Part shown: one piece after another, positions 26,877-35,882 of the stretch
Numbering within the stretch: position 1 is the first letter of the stretch
Layout: every line of letters begins with the position of its first letter
Assembly: GCA_034679345.1 (NCBI GenBank)
Contig: JAXDAY010000004.1
Location: forward strand, 124,001 to 188,000
Direction of reading: 5' to 3'
DNA from: JAXDAY01 sp034679345
Lineage (GTDB): Bacteria > Eisenbacteria > RBG-16-71-46 > CAIMUX01 > VGJL01
DNA: 64,000 nt
The notes under the pieces: generated by a model
What the model saw: only the letters and a program-made list of their open reading frames with translations
What the model was told of the DNA's origin: nothing
The model's database searches: none
Position numbers and translations under genes: made by a program

Positions 26877-28406
26877 ATGTTCAAAGAGATCGTCATCAAC
26901 GCGGATCCGAACGAAACACGCATCGCGGTGCTCGAAGACGCAGAGCTGGTGGAGTTTCTCACCGAGCGTCCTCAAGAACGACGCCTCGTCGGCGATATCT
27001 ACAAGGGGCGCGTCACGGCGGTCCTACCGGGGATCCAGGCCGCCTTCGTCGAGGTCGGCCTGTCGAAGAGCGCCTTTCTCCATATGTCCGACATGATGGA
27101 GTCGATGGCGGACGTGGACCTCTTCGAGCCGGGGGAGTCGCAACCCCATCCGACGAAGCCCCGCGACGACCTCAAGATCGAGGATCTCCTGCAGAAGGGC
27201 CAGGAGGTCAATGTCCAGGTCATCAAGGAGGCGATCGGCACCAAGGGACCGAAGGTGAGCGCGCGGATCAGCCTTCCCGGGCGCTACCTGGTGCTGATGC
27301 CGGGACTGGACAAAGTAGGAGTCTCCCGCAAGATCGCCGATCGGGATGAGCGCCAGCGGCTACGCCGGATCCTCGCCGAGCTGCGGCCGAAGGGGTGCGG
27401 GATCATCTGCCGCACCGTCGGAGAAGGGAAGGGGGAGAAGGAGTTCCAGCAGGACGTGAAGTACCTCTCCGACCTCTGGAGCCAGATCGAGGAGGCGGCG
27501 ACGACCAGCACCGCGCCGGCTCTCCTCCACCGGGAGATGGAGCTCACGACCGGGCTGATCCGCGATCTCTTCAGCGAGGGGATCGACCGCCTCGTGATCG
27601 ATTCGGAGGATGCCTACAAACAGATCCTCGCCTACCTGCGGGCATTCTCCCCGGACCTGAAGGGCCGGGTGAAGCTCTACAAAGGGGAAGGACCCATCTT
27701 CGACGAGCACGGGATCGAGGCGGAAATCGCCAAGACCCTGGAGCGCAAGGTCTGGCTGAAGAAGGGCGGCTACATCGTCGTCGATCACACCGAGGCGCTT
27801 GTCGCCATCGACGTGAACACGGGGCGCTTCACCGGCAAGAAGTCTCCCGAGGATACGATCCTGAAGACCAACCTCGAGGCGGCCAAGGAGATCGCCCGCC
27901 AGCTTCGTCTGAGGGACATGGGGGGAATCGTCGTCGTCGACTTCATCGACATGGAGCAGGAATCCTCGAAGAAGCAGGTTCTCGACACTCTTCGGCAAGC
28001 CCTTCGCAGCGATCGAGCCCGGACGAAGGTCTATCCCGTGAGCGAACTGGGCCTGGTCGAGATGACGCGCCAGCGTGAGCGTCCCAGCCTGCTGCACTAC
28101 TACAGCGAGGATTGCCCCTGTTGCGGAGGGATCGGGAAGACCCCCTCGATGCAGACCCTGGCTATGAAGTTCGAACGCTACCTCCGGCGCATCGGGGCCC
28201 GCTCCAAGGAGAAGCACGTCCAGATCCGGGTCCACCCCGACCTGGCGACCTACCTCTATGACGAGCGCGCCGAGGGGATCGAAGCGCTCGAGAAGCGCTT
28301 CGGCCTGACGGTCGACATCCGCGACGACCCCCGGCTCCGGACCGAGGACATTCGCATCCTCTTCCCCAGGATCCGCAAGGACGTAACGGACGAATTCCAG
28401 GGTTGA
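26877..28406 (+). CDS. rng: ribonuclease G (Rne/Rng family)
   Basis: The 509-residue protein matches RNase G in length; it lacks the long RNase E degradosome tail. It has an S1-like domain (LVGDIYKGRVTAVLPGIQAAFVE, about 40-62), a DNase-I-like catalytic part with VDHTEALVAIDVNTGRF (two metal-binding aspartates) and the zinc-link CPCCGGIGK. It processes rRNA and mRNA 5' ends. I use the ATG at 26877, preceded by AAGGGG, because upstream in-frame codons give an Arg/Pro-rich non-conserved leader. The order rng-rplU-rpmA is conserved in many bacteria. Confidence 0.95.
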   Translation: MFKEIVINADPNETRIAVLEDAELVEFLTERPQERRLVGDIYKGRVTAVLPGIQAAFVEVGLSKSAFLHMSDMMESMADVDLFEPGESQPHPTKPRDDLKIEDLLQKGQEVNVQVIKEAIGTKGPKVSARISLPGRYLVLMPGLDKVGVSRKIADRDERQRLRRILAELRPKGCGIICRTVGEGKGEKEFQQDVKYLSDLWSQIEEAATTSTAPALLHREMELTTGLIRDLFSEGIDRLVIDSEDAYKQILAYLRAFSPDLKGRVKLYKGEGPIFDEHGIEAEIAKTLERKVWLKKGGYIVVDHTEALVAIDVNTGRFTGKKSPEDTILKTNLEAAKEIARQLRLRDMGGIVVVDFIDMEQESSKKQVLDTLRQALRSDRARTKVYPVSELGLVEMTRQRERPSLLHYYSEDCPCCGGIGKTPSMQTLAMKFERYLRRIGARSKEKHVQIRVHPDLATYLYDERAEGIEALEKRFGLTVDIRDDPRLRTEDIRILFPRIRKDVTDEFQG

Positions 28407-28431
28407 CGATCCGGAGGCCTTTCGGTAACCT
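28403..28431 (+). promoter_or_regulatory. sigma70-type promoter for rplU-rpmA
   Basis: TTGACG at 28403-28408, a 17-bp spacer and TAACCT at 28426-28431, 38 nt before the rplU start. Confidence 0.55.
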
Positions 28432-28469
28432 CCAAACTTTGCCCAGGGTGGGTTTCAACGGAGGGTTCC

Positions 28470-28781
28470 GTGCACGCGATCGTCGAGTTCCAGGGATGCC
28501 AGTACCGCGTCCAGCCGGGCGACAAGATCCAGGTTCCGCTCCTGGATGCCAAGCCCGGCGAGCAGATTACCCTCGATCGGGTCCTTCTCCTCAGCGAGGA
28601 GAGCGGGGTCCGGGTCGGTCAGCCGATCGTGACCGGCGCGAAGATCGAGGCGACGGTCCTCCGGCACTTCCGGGGGCCCAAGATCATCGTCGGAAAGTTC
28701 AAGAAGCGTAAGGACTACCGCAGGCGCAACGGCTACCGGGACGACCGCACCGAGGTCGAGATCCGGCAGATCCTGTCCTAA
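28470..28781 (+). CDS. rplU: 50S ribosomal protein L21
   Basis: The 103-residue protein has the L21 fold signature: MHAIVEFQGCQYRVQPGD at the N-terminus and the C-terminal rRNA-binding KFKKRKDYRRRNGYRDD, a form of the L21 family motif. GTG start at 28470 with a GGAGGG ribosome-binding site 6 nt upstream. It is followed 12 nt later by rpmA, the conserved ribosomal pair. Confidence 0.97.
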   Translation: MHAIVEFQGCQYRVQPGDKIQVPLLDAKPGEQITLDRVLLLSEESGVRVGQPIVTGAKIEATVLRHFRGPKIIVGKFKKRKDYRRRNGYRDDRTEVEIRQILS

Positions 28782-28793
28782 CGGAGGAGCGAT

Positions 28794-29072
28794 ATGGCGC
28801 ACAAGAAGGGACTCGGATCGAGCCGCAACGGCCGGGAATCGAATGCGCAGCGCTTGGGCGTCAAGGCCTATGGGGGAGAGCGCGTCAATCCCGGGTCGAT
28901 CATCGTCCGGCAGCGCGGCACCCGCTACGTGCCGGGCGCCAACGTGGGCCGCGGCAAGGATGACACGCTGTTCTCCCTCGTCGCCGGCCGCGTCCGCTTC
29001 ACCAAGCACCGCAATGGTCGTCCCCTCGTGAGCGTTGAGCCCGAGGGCGCGCCCGTCGCGTCGACTGAGTAG
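28794..29072 (+). CDS. rpmA: 50S ribosomal protein L27
   Basis: The 92-residue protein starts directly with MAHKKGLGSSRNGRES, the conserved flexible N-terminus that reaches the peptidyl transferase centre. There is no cleaved N-terminal extension as found in Firmicutes. LGVKAYGGERV and IIVRQRGTRYVPG continue the family pattern. An ACGGAGGAG ribosome-binding site precedes the ATG. Confidence 0.97.
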   Translation: MAHKKGLGSSRNGRESNAQRLGVKAYGGERVNPGSIIVRQRGTRYVPGANVGRGKDDTLFSLVAGRVRFTKHRNGRPLVSVEPEGAPVASTE

Positions 29073-29140
29073 CCCGCATCCCTGAAGTCCCGGGCGTCAA
29101 CGCCCCGGATCCACCCAAACCGCAAGAGGAGGCCTCGCGC

Positions 29141-30067
29141 ATGCGCAAGGTCACGGTCGTGGGAGCCGGCAACGTCGGTTCCCAAGCGGCGTTTTGCCTG
29201 AGCGAGATGGAGATGGCCGACGTCGTGCTGGTCGACATCGTCGAAGGGCTGCCGCAAGGCAAGGCCCTCGACATGTTCGAGGGCACGCCGGTGCGCGCCG
29301 TCGACTGCAAGATCGTCGGCACCAACGATTGGTCGGCCATGGCAGGATCGTCGGCCGTCGTCGTGACGGCCGGGCTCGCCCGCAAGCCGGGGATGTCGCG
29401 AAGCGACCTGCTCGCGAAAAACGCGGAGATCATCAGCGGGATCGCCGAGCAGATCCGGCGCCACGCGCCTGAGGCCTTCGTCGTCGTCGTCACCAACCCG
29501 TTGGACGCGATGACTTACCTCATGTTCCGGAGAACCGGTTTCCCGGCGAACCGCGTGGTGGGGATGGCGGGAGTCCTCGATTCGACGCGCTTCCGATCCT
29601 TCATCGCGATGGAGCTCGGAGTCTCGGTCCTCGACGTCCAGGCGATGGTCCTAGGCGGTCACGGCGACTCGATGGTGCCGCTCACGCGATACGCCAACGT
29701 CGCCGGAGTGCCCGTCACGCAGCTGATCGCGAAGGACCGCTTGGAGGCGATCGTTCAAAGGACGCGCGACGGCGGCGCCGAGATCGTCGCCCTCCTCAAG
29801 ACCGGCTCGGCCTACTACGCGCCGGGCGCGTCGGCCGCTCAGATGGTCGAGGCGATCCTCAAGGATCGCCGGCGCATCCTGCCTGCGAGCGCGTATCTCG
29901 ACGGCGCCTACGGAATGAGAGGCATCTACCTCGGCGTGCCGGTCCGGCTCGGAGCGGGGGGCGTCGAGGAAGTCATCGAGCTCGAGCTGAATCCCGAGGA
30001 GCGGGAGGCGCTTCGCGTCTCCGGCGACGGGGTCTCATCACTGATCCGCGAGTTGAACCTCGCCTGA
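29141..30067 (+). CDS. mdh: malate dehydrogenase (NAD-dependent, LDH-like type)
   Basis: The 308-residue enzyme interconverts malate and oxaloacetate. The Rossmann loop is VVGAGNVGS (about 5-13), an acidic residue after the second strand (VDIVEG) indicates NAD preference, the substrate-loop arginines appear in GLARKPGMSRSDLL, and the catalytic histidine is in GGHGDSMVPL. The arginine in the loop distinguishes malate from lactate dehydrogenase, which would have Gln. There is a GAGGAGG ribosome-binding site. It stands alone after rpmA and before the kdsB promoter. Confidence 0.94.
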   Translation: MRKVTVVGAGNVGSQAAFCLSEMEMADVVLVDIVEGLPQGKALDMFEGTPVRAVDCKIVGTNDWSAMAGSSAVVVTAGLARKPGMSRSDLLAKNAEIISGIAEQIRRHAPEAFVVVVTNPLDAMTYLMFRRTGFPANRVVGMAGVLDSTRFRSFIAMELGVSVLDVQAMVLGGHGDSMVPLTRYANVAGVPVTQLIAKDRLEAIVQRTRDGGAEIVALLKTGSAYYAPGASAAQMVEAILKDRRRILPASAYLDGAYGMRGIYLGVPVRLGAGGVEEVIELELNPEEREALRVSGDGVSSLIRELNLA

Positions 30068-30088
30068 GCGCGCGCTCCCCGCACAGCG

Positions 30089-30117
30089 TTGACACGACCG
30101 ACCCGGCTGCCTATCGT
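30089..30117 (+). promoter_or_regulatory. sigma70-type promoter for the kdsB-pyrG-kdsA-kdsD operon
   Basis: Consensus TTGACA at 30089-30094, a 17-bp spacer and TATCGT at 30112-30117, 76 nt upstream of the kdsB ATG. It is among the best-matching promoters in the window. Confidence 0.6.
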
Positions 30118-30193
30118 GCGGCCGGGTTCGGCTTATTCGCGCACGGATCGCGCGCGGAGCGGTGGAAAGCGGCATCGACGGCGTGGAGGTCGC

Positions 30194-30964
30194 ATGGGAG
30201 AAGCCCTGAGGCCGGTCGTGGGGGTGATCCCGGCCCGATACGGCTCCACGCGCCTCTCCGGCAAGGTGCTCGCCGATCTTGGAGGCCGCACCCTGATCCG
30301 GCGGGTCTACGATCGCGCGGTCCTTGCCCGTGGTCTCGATTCAGTCCTCGTCGCGACCGACGACGAGCGCGTGCTACGCGAAGCACTCGCCTTTGGCGCC
30401 CGCGTCGCGCTGACCTCGCGCGATCACCGCAGCGGCACCGATCGCATCGCCGAGGCGGTCGGCTCCTCGGCTCCGGAGGCCGGATCGATCATCAACATCC
30501 AGGGGGACGAGCCTTTCCTCGACCCCGCGACGATCGACGCGATCGTTGACGCGATGCCCCGCGATCCGGATGCGATCTGGACCGCCGTCGCGCCGCTGGC
30601 CGATCCCGCGCTCCTCGAGCGTCCCGAGGTCGTGAAGGCGGCCATGGCCGCGGACGGGCGGATTCTCTACTTCTCGCGCGCCGCGATCCCGCACGTTCGT
30701 GCGGACCGGAGCGCCACCGGGCTCCACTGGCACCACATCGGAGTTTACGGATATTCCCGTCCGATGCTGGACCGGTTCGTCGAAATGGAGGAATCTCCCC
30801 TCGAACGCGCCGAGGGACTCGAGCAGCTCCGCGCGCTGGAGGCGGGGATCGCGATTCGGGCGGTGAAGGTCGCGACCGCCGCAGGGGGGATCGACACGCA
30901 GGAGGACCTGGATCGGGCCCGCCTTCGTTTTACGGATGAGGCACCGAGGGGAGGAAGGGAATGA
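30194..30964 (+). CDS. kdsB: 3-deoxy-manno-octulosonate cytidylyltransferase (CMP-Kdo synthetase)
   Basis: The 256-residue enzyme activates Kdo with CTP for LPS inner-core synthesis. Motifs: IPARYGSTRLSGKVLADLGG at the N-terminus, DHRSGTDRIAE, NIQGDEPFLDP, a conserved HIGVYGY and a C-terminal GIDTQEDLDRAR. The ATG at 30194 with GGAGGT 4 nt upstream is chosen; the frame stays open further upstream into the promoter. It overlaps pyrG by 4 nt, linking CMP-Kdo synthesis to CTP supply. Confidence 0.95.
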   Translation: MGEALRPVVGVIPARYGSTRLSGKVLADLGGRTLIRRVYDRAVLARGLDSVLVATDDERVLREALAFGARVALTSRDHRSGTDRIAEAVGSSAPEAGSIINIQGDEPFLDPATIDAIVDAMPRDPDAIWTAVAPLADPALLERPEVVKAAMAADGRILYFSRAAIPHVRADRSATGLHWHHIGVYGYSRPMLDRFVEMEESPLERAEGLEQLRALEAGIAIRAVKVATAAGGIDTQEDLDRARLRFTDEAPRGGRE

Positions 30965-32583
30965 TCGAGACGGCGCCGCGCTTCATATTCATCACCGGGG
31001 GGGTCGTCTCGTCGCTGGGCAAGGGGATCGCCGCCGCCTCGACCGGGCTGCTCCTCAAGGAGCACGGTTTTCGGATCACCCTTCAGAAGTTCGATCCGTA
31101 CCTGAACGTCGATCCCGGGACGATGAGCCCCTACCAGCACGGCGAGGTCTTCGTGACCGACGACGGGGCGGAGACCGACCTCGACCTGGGCCACTACGAG
31201 CGTTTCACCGATCAGTCCCTGGGAAGAGACAACTCCATCACCGCCGGGCAGATCTACGATCGGATCATCGCTCGGGAGCGCCGAGGCGACTTCCTCGGCA
31301 AGACGGTGCAGGTCATCCCGCACGTGACCGACGCCATCAAGAGCGCGATGACGGAGCACGCCCTCCGTGTCGGAGCCGACGTGGCGATCGCCGAGATCGG
31401 CGGGACGGTGGGCGACATCGAGTCGCTTCCCTTCCTCGAGACGATCCGTCAGCTACGGCTCGATCTCGGACGGGATCGAACGCTGTTCGTCCACCTGACC
31501 CTCGTCCCCTACATCAGAGCGGCGCGCGAGCTGAAGACCAAGCCGACCCAGCACTCGGTCAAGGAGCTCCGCGAGATTGGCATCCAGCCCGACATCCTGC
31601 TCTGCCGCACGGAAGTCCCGCTCGGCATCGACTTGCGGGAGAAGATCGCCCTCTTCTGCAGCGTTCCTCCCGAGGCGGTCATCGAAGCGGCCGATGTGCC
31701 CTCGATCTATGAGGTGCCTCTGATGCTCCACCGCGGAGGCCTCGACCGGTTGATCATCCAGCGCCTGGGCCTGACTCCGCCGCATCCCCTCGACCTCGGA
31801 CCGTGGGAGGAGCTCGTCCGGGTGATCCATGAGGCTCCGCGCACCGTGCCGATCGCCGTGTGCGGCAAGTACACCCACCTGCAGGACGCGTACAAGAGCA
31901 TCGTCGAGGCGATGACCCATGCGGGGATCGCGAACAATGTCCGGGTAGAGATCCGCTGGGTCGAGTCGGAAGAGGTCGAGAAGGAGGGGCCCGAGCGCCT
32001 CTTCGACGGAGCGCAGGGGATTCTCGTGCCCGGAGGCTTTGGCGGCCGCGGGATCGAAGGGATGATCCAGGCGATTCGCCACGCCCGCGAGAGGAAGATC
32101 CCCTTCTTCGGTATCTGCCTCGGCATGCAGTGCGCCACGATCGAGTTCGCCCGCGACCGCGCCGGGCTCAGCGAGGCGAACTCCACGGAGTTCGCGCCGG
32201 CCACCCCTGACCCCGTCATCCACCTCCTGCCGGGACAGACCGAAGACGGCCCGCGCGGCGGAACGATGCGGCTGGGCCTCTACCCCTGCGTCCTCGAAGA
32301 GAAGAGCCGGGCGCGCGCGGCTTACAGCGCTCCCGAGATCCGAGAGCGGCACCGCCACCGGCTGGAGTTCAACAACGACTACCGCGACCGGCTCCGGCAA
32401 GCCGGCCTGCGCCTCTCCGGCATCTGCCCCGAGAACGATCTCGTGGAGATCATCGAGCTTGCCGACCACCCATGGTTCGTCGGAGTCCAGTTTCACCCGG
32501 AGCTGCGCAGCCGGCCACGCCGGGCGCACCCGCTCTTCCGGGCTTTCATCGCGGCGGCCGCCGGCAACGGAGATCGGGGGTGA
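30961..32583 (+). CDS. pyrG: CTP synthase
   Basis: This 540-residue enzyme converts UTP to CTP with glutamine as nitrogen donor. The N-terminal synthetase domain (1-270) opens with FIFITGGVVSSLGKGI and carries the conserved KFDPYLNVDPGTMSPYQHGE region. The C-terminal class I glutaminase domain (about 290-540) has the nucleophile cysteine in FFGICLGMQ and the histidine/glutamate pair in QFHPE. It is sandwiched between kdsB and kdsA with 4-nt overlaps on both sides, so its expression is tied to Kdo biosynthesis. Confidence 0.97.
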   Translation: MIETAPRFIFITGGVVSSLGKGIAAASTGLLLKEHGFRITLQKFDPYLNVDPGTMSPYQHGEVFVTDDGAETDLDLGHYERFTDQSLGRDNSITAGQIYDRIIARERRGDFLGKTVQVIPHVTDAIKSAMTEHALRVGADVAIAEIGGTVGDIESLPFLETIRQLRLDLGRDRTLFVHLTLVPYIRAARELKTKPTQHSVKELREIGIQPDILLCRTEVPLGIDLREKIALFCSVPPEAVIEAADVPSIYEVPLMLHRGGLDRLIIQRLGLTPPHPLDLGPWEELVRVIHEAPRTVPIAVCGKYTHLQDAYKSIVEAMTHAGIANNVRVEIRWVESEEVEKEGPERLFDGAQGILVPGGFGGRGIEGMIQAIRHARERKIPFFGICLGMQCATIEFARDRAGLSEANSTEFAPATPDPVIHLLPGQTEDGPRGGTMRLGLYPCVLEEKSRARAAYSAPEIRERHRHRLEFNNDYRDRLRQAGLRLSGICPENDLVEIIELADHPWFVGVQFHPELRSRPRRAHPLFRAFIAAAAGNGDRG

Positions 32584-33413
32584 CGGCCAGGGCGCGTTTC
32601 CTGGGTCGACCGTGCGATCCGGAGCGGCTCTTCGTGATCGCCGGCCCGTGCGTCATCGAGAGCGAGGCGATGATCCTCGAGGTTGCCGGGCGCCTGCGGG
32701 AGATCGCGCGCCGTCTGGACGTCGATCTCGTCTTCAAGAGCTCCTACCGGAAAGAGAACCGCACATCGGTCGATTCCTTCACCGGTCCTCCGGTGGAGGA
32801 GGGATTGCGGATTCTGGCCCGCGTCGCGAGCGATATCGGTCTGCCCGTGCTCACTGACGTCCACTGCCGGTTGGAGGTGGGACCGGCCGCCGCGGTGGCG
32901 AGCGTTCTGCAAGTGCCCGCGTTCCTGTGCAGGCAGACGCGGCTGCTGCAGGAAGCGGCGCGGACAGGGCGCGTGGTCAATGTGAAGAAGGGCCAGTTCC
33001 TCGCGCCTTCCGACGGGGAGCGAATCCTGGAAAAGCTGCGTGCCGAGAGTCCCGAGGGGGAGTTCTGGCTCACCGAACGCGGCACGACCTTCGGCTATCG
33101 GGATCTCGTGGTCGACATGCGCGGAATCGCGATCATGCGGGGGCTCGAGGCGACGGTCGTCTTCGATGTCACGCACTCGCTCCAGCACCCCGGCGCGGGG
33201 GGAGATCGGCGCTTCGCGCGGACCCTCGCCCGCGCGGCGATCGCCGCCGGGGCCGACGGGCTCTTCCTCGAGACCCATCCCGATCCCGACGCGGCGCTGA
33301 GCGACGCCACCACACAGCTTCCCCTCGACGGCGTCGAGGACTTCCTCGCGGAGATGGTCGAATGGAAACGCCTTCAAGGACGCCAGGTCCGCAGCGGCCG
33401 GATTCCGGTGTGA
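32580..33413 (+). CDS. kdsA: 3-deoxy-8-phosphooctulonate synthase (Kdo-8-P synthase)
   Basis: The 277-residue aldolase condenses PEP with arabinose-5-phosphate. The motifs VIAGPCVIES, FKSSYRKENRTS and LTDVHCRLEV mark the KdsA family; NVKKGQFLAP and ERGTTFGYRDLVVD follow. The GTG at 32580 overlaps the pyrG stop (GTGA), and earlier in-frame codons lie inside pyrG. A cysteine in the GPC motif near the metal site is compatible with the metal-dependent class. Its substrate is made by the next gene. Confidence 0.95.
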   Translation: MTARARFLGRPCDPERLFVIAGPCVIESEAMILEVAGRLREIARRLDVDLVFKSSYRKENRTSVDSFTGPPVEEGLRILARVASDIGLPVLTDVHCRLEVGPAAAVASVLQVPAFLCRQTRLLQEAARTGRVVNVKKGQFLAPSDGERILEKLRAESPEGEFWLTERGTTFGYRDLVVDMRGIAIMRGLEATVVFDVTHSLQHPGAGGDRRFARTLARAAIAAGADGLFLETHPDPDAALSDATTQLPLDGVEDFLAEMVEWKRLQGRQVRSGRIPV

Positions 33414-34399
33414 TCGCTCGCAGGGCCCTCGCGGTCCTCGAGTCGCAGCTTCGGGGGATCGACGGGTTGCGCGCGCTCTGCTCCCGGCCGGAGCTCGCGA
33501 CCGCGGTCGCGTGGCTCACCGATTGCCGCGGACGCGTGCTCGTGAGCGGCGTGGGCAAGAGCGGCATCGTCGCTTCGAAGATCGCCGCCTCGATGAGATC
33601 CACGGGCACCCCCTCGATCTATCTGCACCCGGTCGATGCCATGCACGGGGATGTCGGCCTGATCGGCCCCGAGGATCTCGGGCTCTTCCTCAGCAAGAGC
33701 GGGGAGAGCCGGGAGCTTCTCGAGCTCGTCCCGGCATTGCAGAGACTCGGCGTGCCGATCGTCTCGATCGTGACCCGATCCGATTCCAGTCTCGCGTCGC
33801 ATTCCGATCTGGTCCTCGACGTGGGGCGCGTGGAGGAAGCCGGACCGATCCCCGAGATTCCGACCACGAGCACGACGGTCTTCCAAGCGCTTGGCGACAT
33901 CCTCACCTTGCTGGTCGTCTGGGAGCGAGGGCTCACCCCGGAGCAGTTCTCGTTCCTGCATCCCGGGGGAGTTCTCGGCCGACTGACCGCGCGCCGCGTC
34001 GCAGACGCGATGCATGCGGGGGACTCCGTCCCGAAAGTCTCCTGCGAGGCCTCGCTCCAGGATGCCCTGGTCGAGATGATCGACAAGCGGCTCGGGATGA
34101 CGACGGTCGTCGACCCGGATGGGCGTCTCGTCGGGATCCTGACCGACGGGGACATCCGCAGGATCCTCCATCGCCACGGCTCGATCGAAGGACTCAAGGT
34201 TGCAGATGTCATGACCGGCAGTCCGAAAACGATTCATGGGGACCAGTTCTTGGCGGGCGCGGTCCACCAGATGGAGACGAATCCCGGCGGCCCCATCACA
34301 TCCCTGGTCGTCGTGGACGCGGAGGGAAGGCTCGAGGGTGTCATTCATCTTCACGATTGCCTCCGGCTCGGTGCGCATTCGCCCGAGGAGATGGCATAG
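33410..34399 (+). CDS. kdsD: arabinose-5-phosphate isomerase (KpsF/GutQ family)
   Basis: The 329-residue enzyme makes arabinose-5-phosphate from ribulose-5-phosphate. It has a SIS domain at about 30-190 (GVGKSGIVASKIAASMRSTG, then FLSKSGESRELL) and two C-terminal CBS domains (about 205-325). The GTG at 33410 overlaps the kdsA stop by 4 nt. With kdsB and kdsA, three of the four dedicated Kdo steps are here; I see no kdsC phosphatase gene in this window. Confidence 0.93.
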   Translation: MIARRALAVLESQLRGIDGLRALCSRPELATAVAWLTDCRGRVLVSGVGKSGIVASKIAASMRSTGTPSIYLHPVDAMHGDVGLIGPEDLGLFLSKSGESRELLELVPALQRLGVPIVSIVTRSDSSLASHSDLVLDVGRVEEAGPIPEIPTTSTTVFQALGDILTLLVVWERGLTPEQFSFLHPGGVLGRLTARRVADAMHAGDSVPKVSCEASLQDALVEMIDKRLGMTTVVDPDGRLVGILTDGDIRRILHRHGSIEGLKVADVMTGSPKTIHGDQFLAGAVHQMETNPGGPITSLVVVDAEGRLEGVIHLHDCLRLGAHSPEEMA

Positions 34400-34406
34400 T
34401 TCGTGC

Positions 34407-34435
34407 TTGCGCCAGAGGAAAGGCGCGCCTAGAGT
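34407..34435 (+). promoter_or_regulatory. sigma70-type promoter upstream of lptC
   Basis: TTGCGC at 34407-34412, a 17-bp spacer and TAGAGT at 34430-34435, 58 nt before the lptC ATG. It would start the long lptC-to-PTS transcription unit separately from kdsB. Confidence 0.5.
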
Positions 34436-34493
34436 GGGCCTCAAAGGTACGCGCGGCCTATGCGATCCGGCGGCCGGAAGGGCTCGCAATACC

Positions 34494-35105
34494 ATGCAAA
34501 CAAAGAAGATCTGCGGTCGATTCGGAATCGCGAACCCGTTTGCGCGCTTCCTGTGGCTCGGGGCTGCCATCCTGCTGCCGGGGTGTAGTCCTGGGGATGA
34601 AGCGCGACCCGCGCGCGAGCCGGAGCCTGGGGAGAGCGGCCAGGTGGTGAGCGATCTGCGACTTCGGGAGACGAGCGAGCGCGGCCTCGAGTGGGTGCTT
34701 GACGCCCGGCGCGCCCGAAGCCTGACGGGGGCCTCCGCGGCCCGTCTCGAAAGCTTGCGCGTGGCCTTCTATCAGGGGGGACCGGAGATCCGCTCGACGC
34801 TGGTCGCGGACAGCGGACGGGTCGACTCCAAGCGAGGGCTCCTCGTGGCGCAGGGAAACGTCGTCGTCGTGACGCCGGAGGGCAACCGCCTGGAGACCGA
34901 GGAGCTGACCTGGGATCGAATGAACGCCCGGGTCTCTTCGGAGCAGTTCGTGCGGTTGAGCCGCGGGGAGGACGTCCTGACGGGCATCGGCTTCACGAGC
35001 GATCCGAATCTGGAGAGCTATCGAATCCTGCGCGAGGTTCGAGCCTCGGTGCGGGAGCAGGAGCCGGTCGAGGATGATGATCGTGACGCAAGCGATCGAC
35101 TCTGA
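34494..35105 (+). CDS. lptC: LptC-like LPS export lipoprotein
   Basis: The 203-residue product has a signal segment ending in a lipobox with C31 (AILLPGC), so it looks lipid-anchored, whereas E. coli LptC keeps a membrane helix. The body fits the LptC/OstA-like beta-jellyroll: EWVLDARRAR, LVADSGRVDSKRGLLVAQGNV, ETEELTWDRMNARVSSEQFV and GIGFTSDPNLESYRI are classical LptC patterns. It would bridge LPS from the inner-membrane transporter to LptA. The next gene is lptB, overlapping by 32 nt. No lptA lies between them. The acidic C-terminal tail after about 190 is unusual. Confidence 0.82.
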   Translation: MQTKKICGRFGIANPFARFLWLGAAILLPGCSPGDEARPAREPEPGESGQVVSDLRLRETSERGLEWVLDARRARSLTGASAARLESLRVAFYQGGPEIRSTLVADSGRVDSKRGLLVAQGNVVVVTPEGNRLETEELTWDRMNARVSSEQFVRLSRGEDVLTGIGFTSDPNLESYRILREVRASVREQEPVEDDDRDASDRL

Positions 35106-35859
35106 GGGCAAGTTGGCCGCCTCTGCCGATCCGGCCAATGGCCGGCTCCTCGCGGAGGGGCTGGTCCGTTCTTACGGGAAGATCGAGGTCGTCCGCGGCG
35201 TGACGATCGAGGTCTCGCGAGGCGAGGTCGTCGGGCTCCTGGGACCCAACGGCGCGGGAAAGACGACAACCTTCTATATGATCGTGGGGCTCTTGCCCCA
35301 CCATGGCGGGCGGATTCTCCTGGGAGATATGGACATCTCCGGAATGCCGATGTACCGCCGCGCACGCCTGGGGATCGGGTATCTCTCGCAGGAGCCGAGC
35401 GTTTTCCGCCGTCTGTCTGTGTGGGACAACGTGATGGCGATCCTCGAGACGCTTCCGATGAGCCCATCCCAGCGCCGCTCGCGCTGCGAGGAGCTGCTGA
35501 GCGACCTCGACATCATCCATCTCAAGGATCGCAAGGGATTCCAGCTCTCCGGCGGCGAACGGCGCAGGTGCGAGATCACGCGCGCGCTCACCACCGATCC
35601 GGCATTCCTCCTGCTCGATGAGCCTTTCGTGGGAATCGATCCGATCGCGGTCCAGGAGTTGCAGGGCATCATCCGTGGGTTGCGGAACCGCGGCCTGGGC
35701 ATCCTCATCACCGACCATACAGTTCGGGAGACGCTTCACGCGACGGACAGGGCATACTTGATGTACGAAGGACGCATTCTTCGATCCGGCACCGCGCAGG
35801 ATCTCGCGGATGATCCGGAGGCGCGTCGCATCTACCTGGGAGACAACTTCCGGCTCTAG
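35074..35859 (+). CDS. lptB: LptB, ATPase of the LPS export ABC transporter
   Basis: The 261-residue ABC ATPase has Walker A GPNGAGKTT, the LptB-specific GYLSQEPSVFRRLSV Q-loop region, signature LSGGERRR, Walker B FLLLDEPF and the switch histidine in ITDHTVRET. It powers LPS extraction by LptFG. The start at 35074 (ATG-ATG) lies inside lptC; a start slightly downstream is possible because the first 20 residues are not conserved. Confidence 0.95.
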   Translation: MMIVTQAIDSEGKLAASADPANGRLLAEGLVRSYGKIEVVRGVTIEVSRGEVVGLLGPNGAGKTTTFYMIVGLLPHHGGRILLGDMDISGMPMYRRARLGIGYLSQEPSVFRRLSVWDNVMAILETLPMSPSQRRSRCEELLSDLDIIHLKDRKGFQLSGGERRRCEITRALTTDPAFLLLDEPFVGIDPIAVQELQGIIRGLRNRGLGILITDHTVRETLHATDRAYLMYEGRILRSGTAQDLADDPEARRIYLGDNFRL

Positions 35860-35882
35860 CGGCCGGAGTGGAGAAGGCGACG

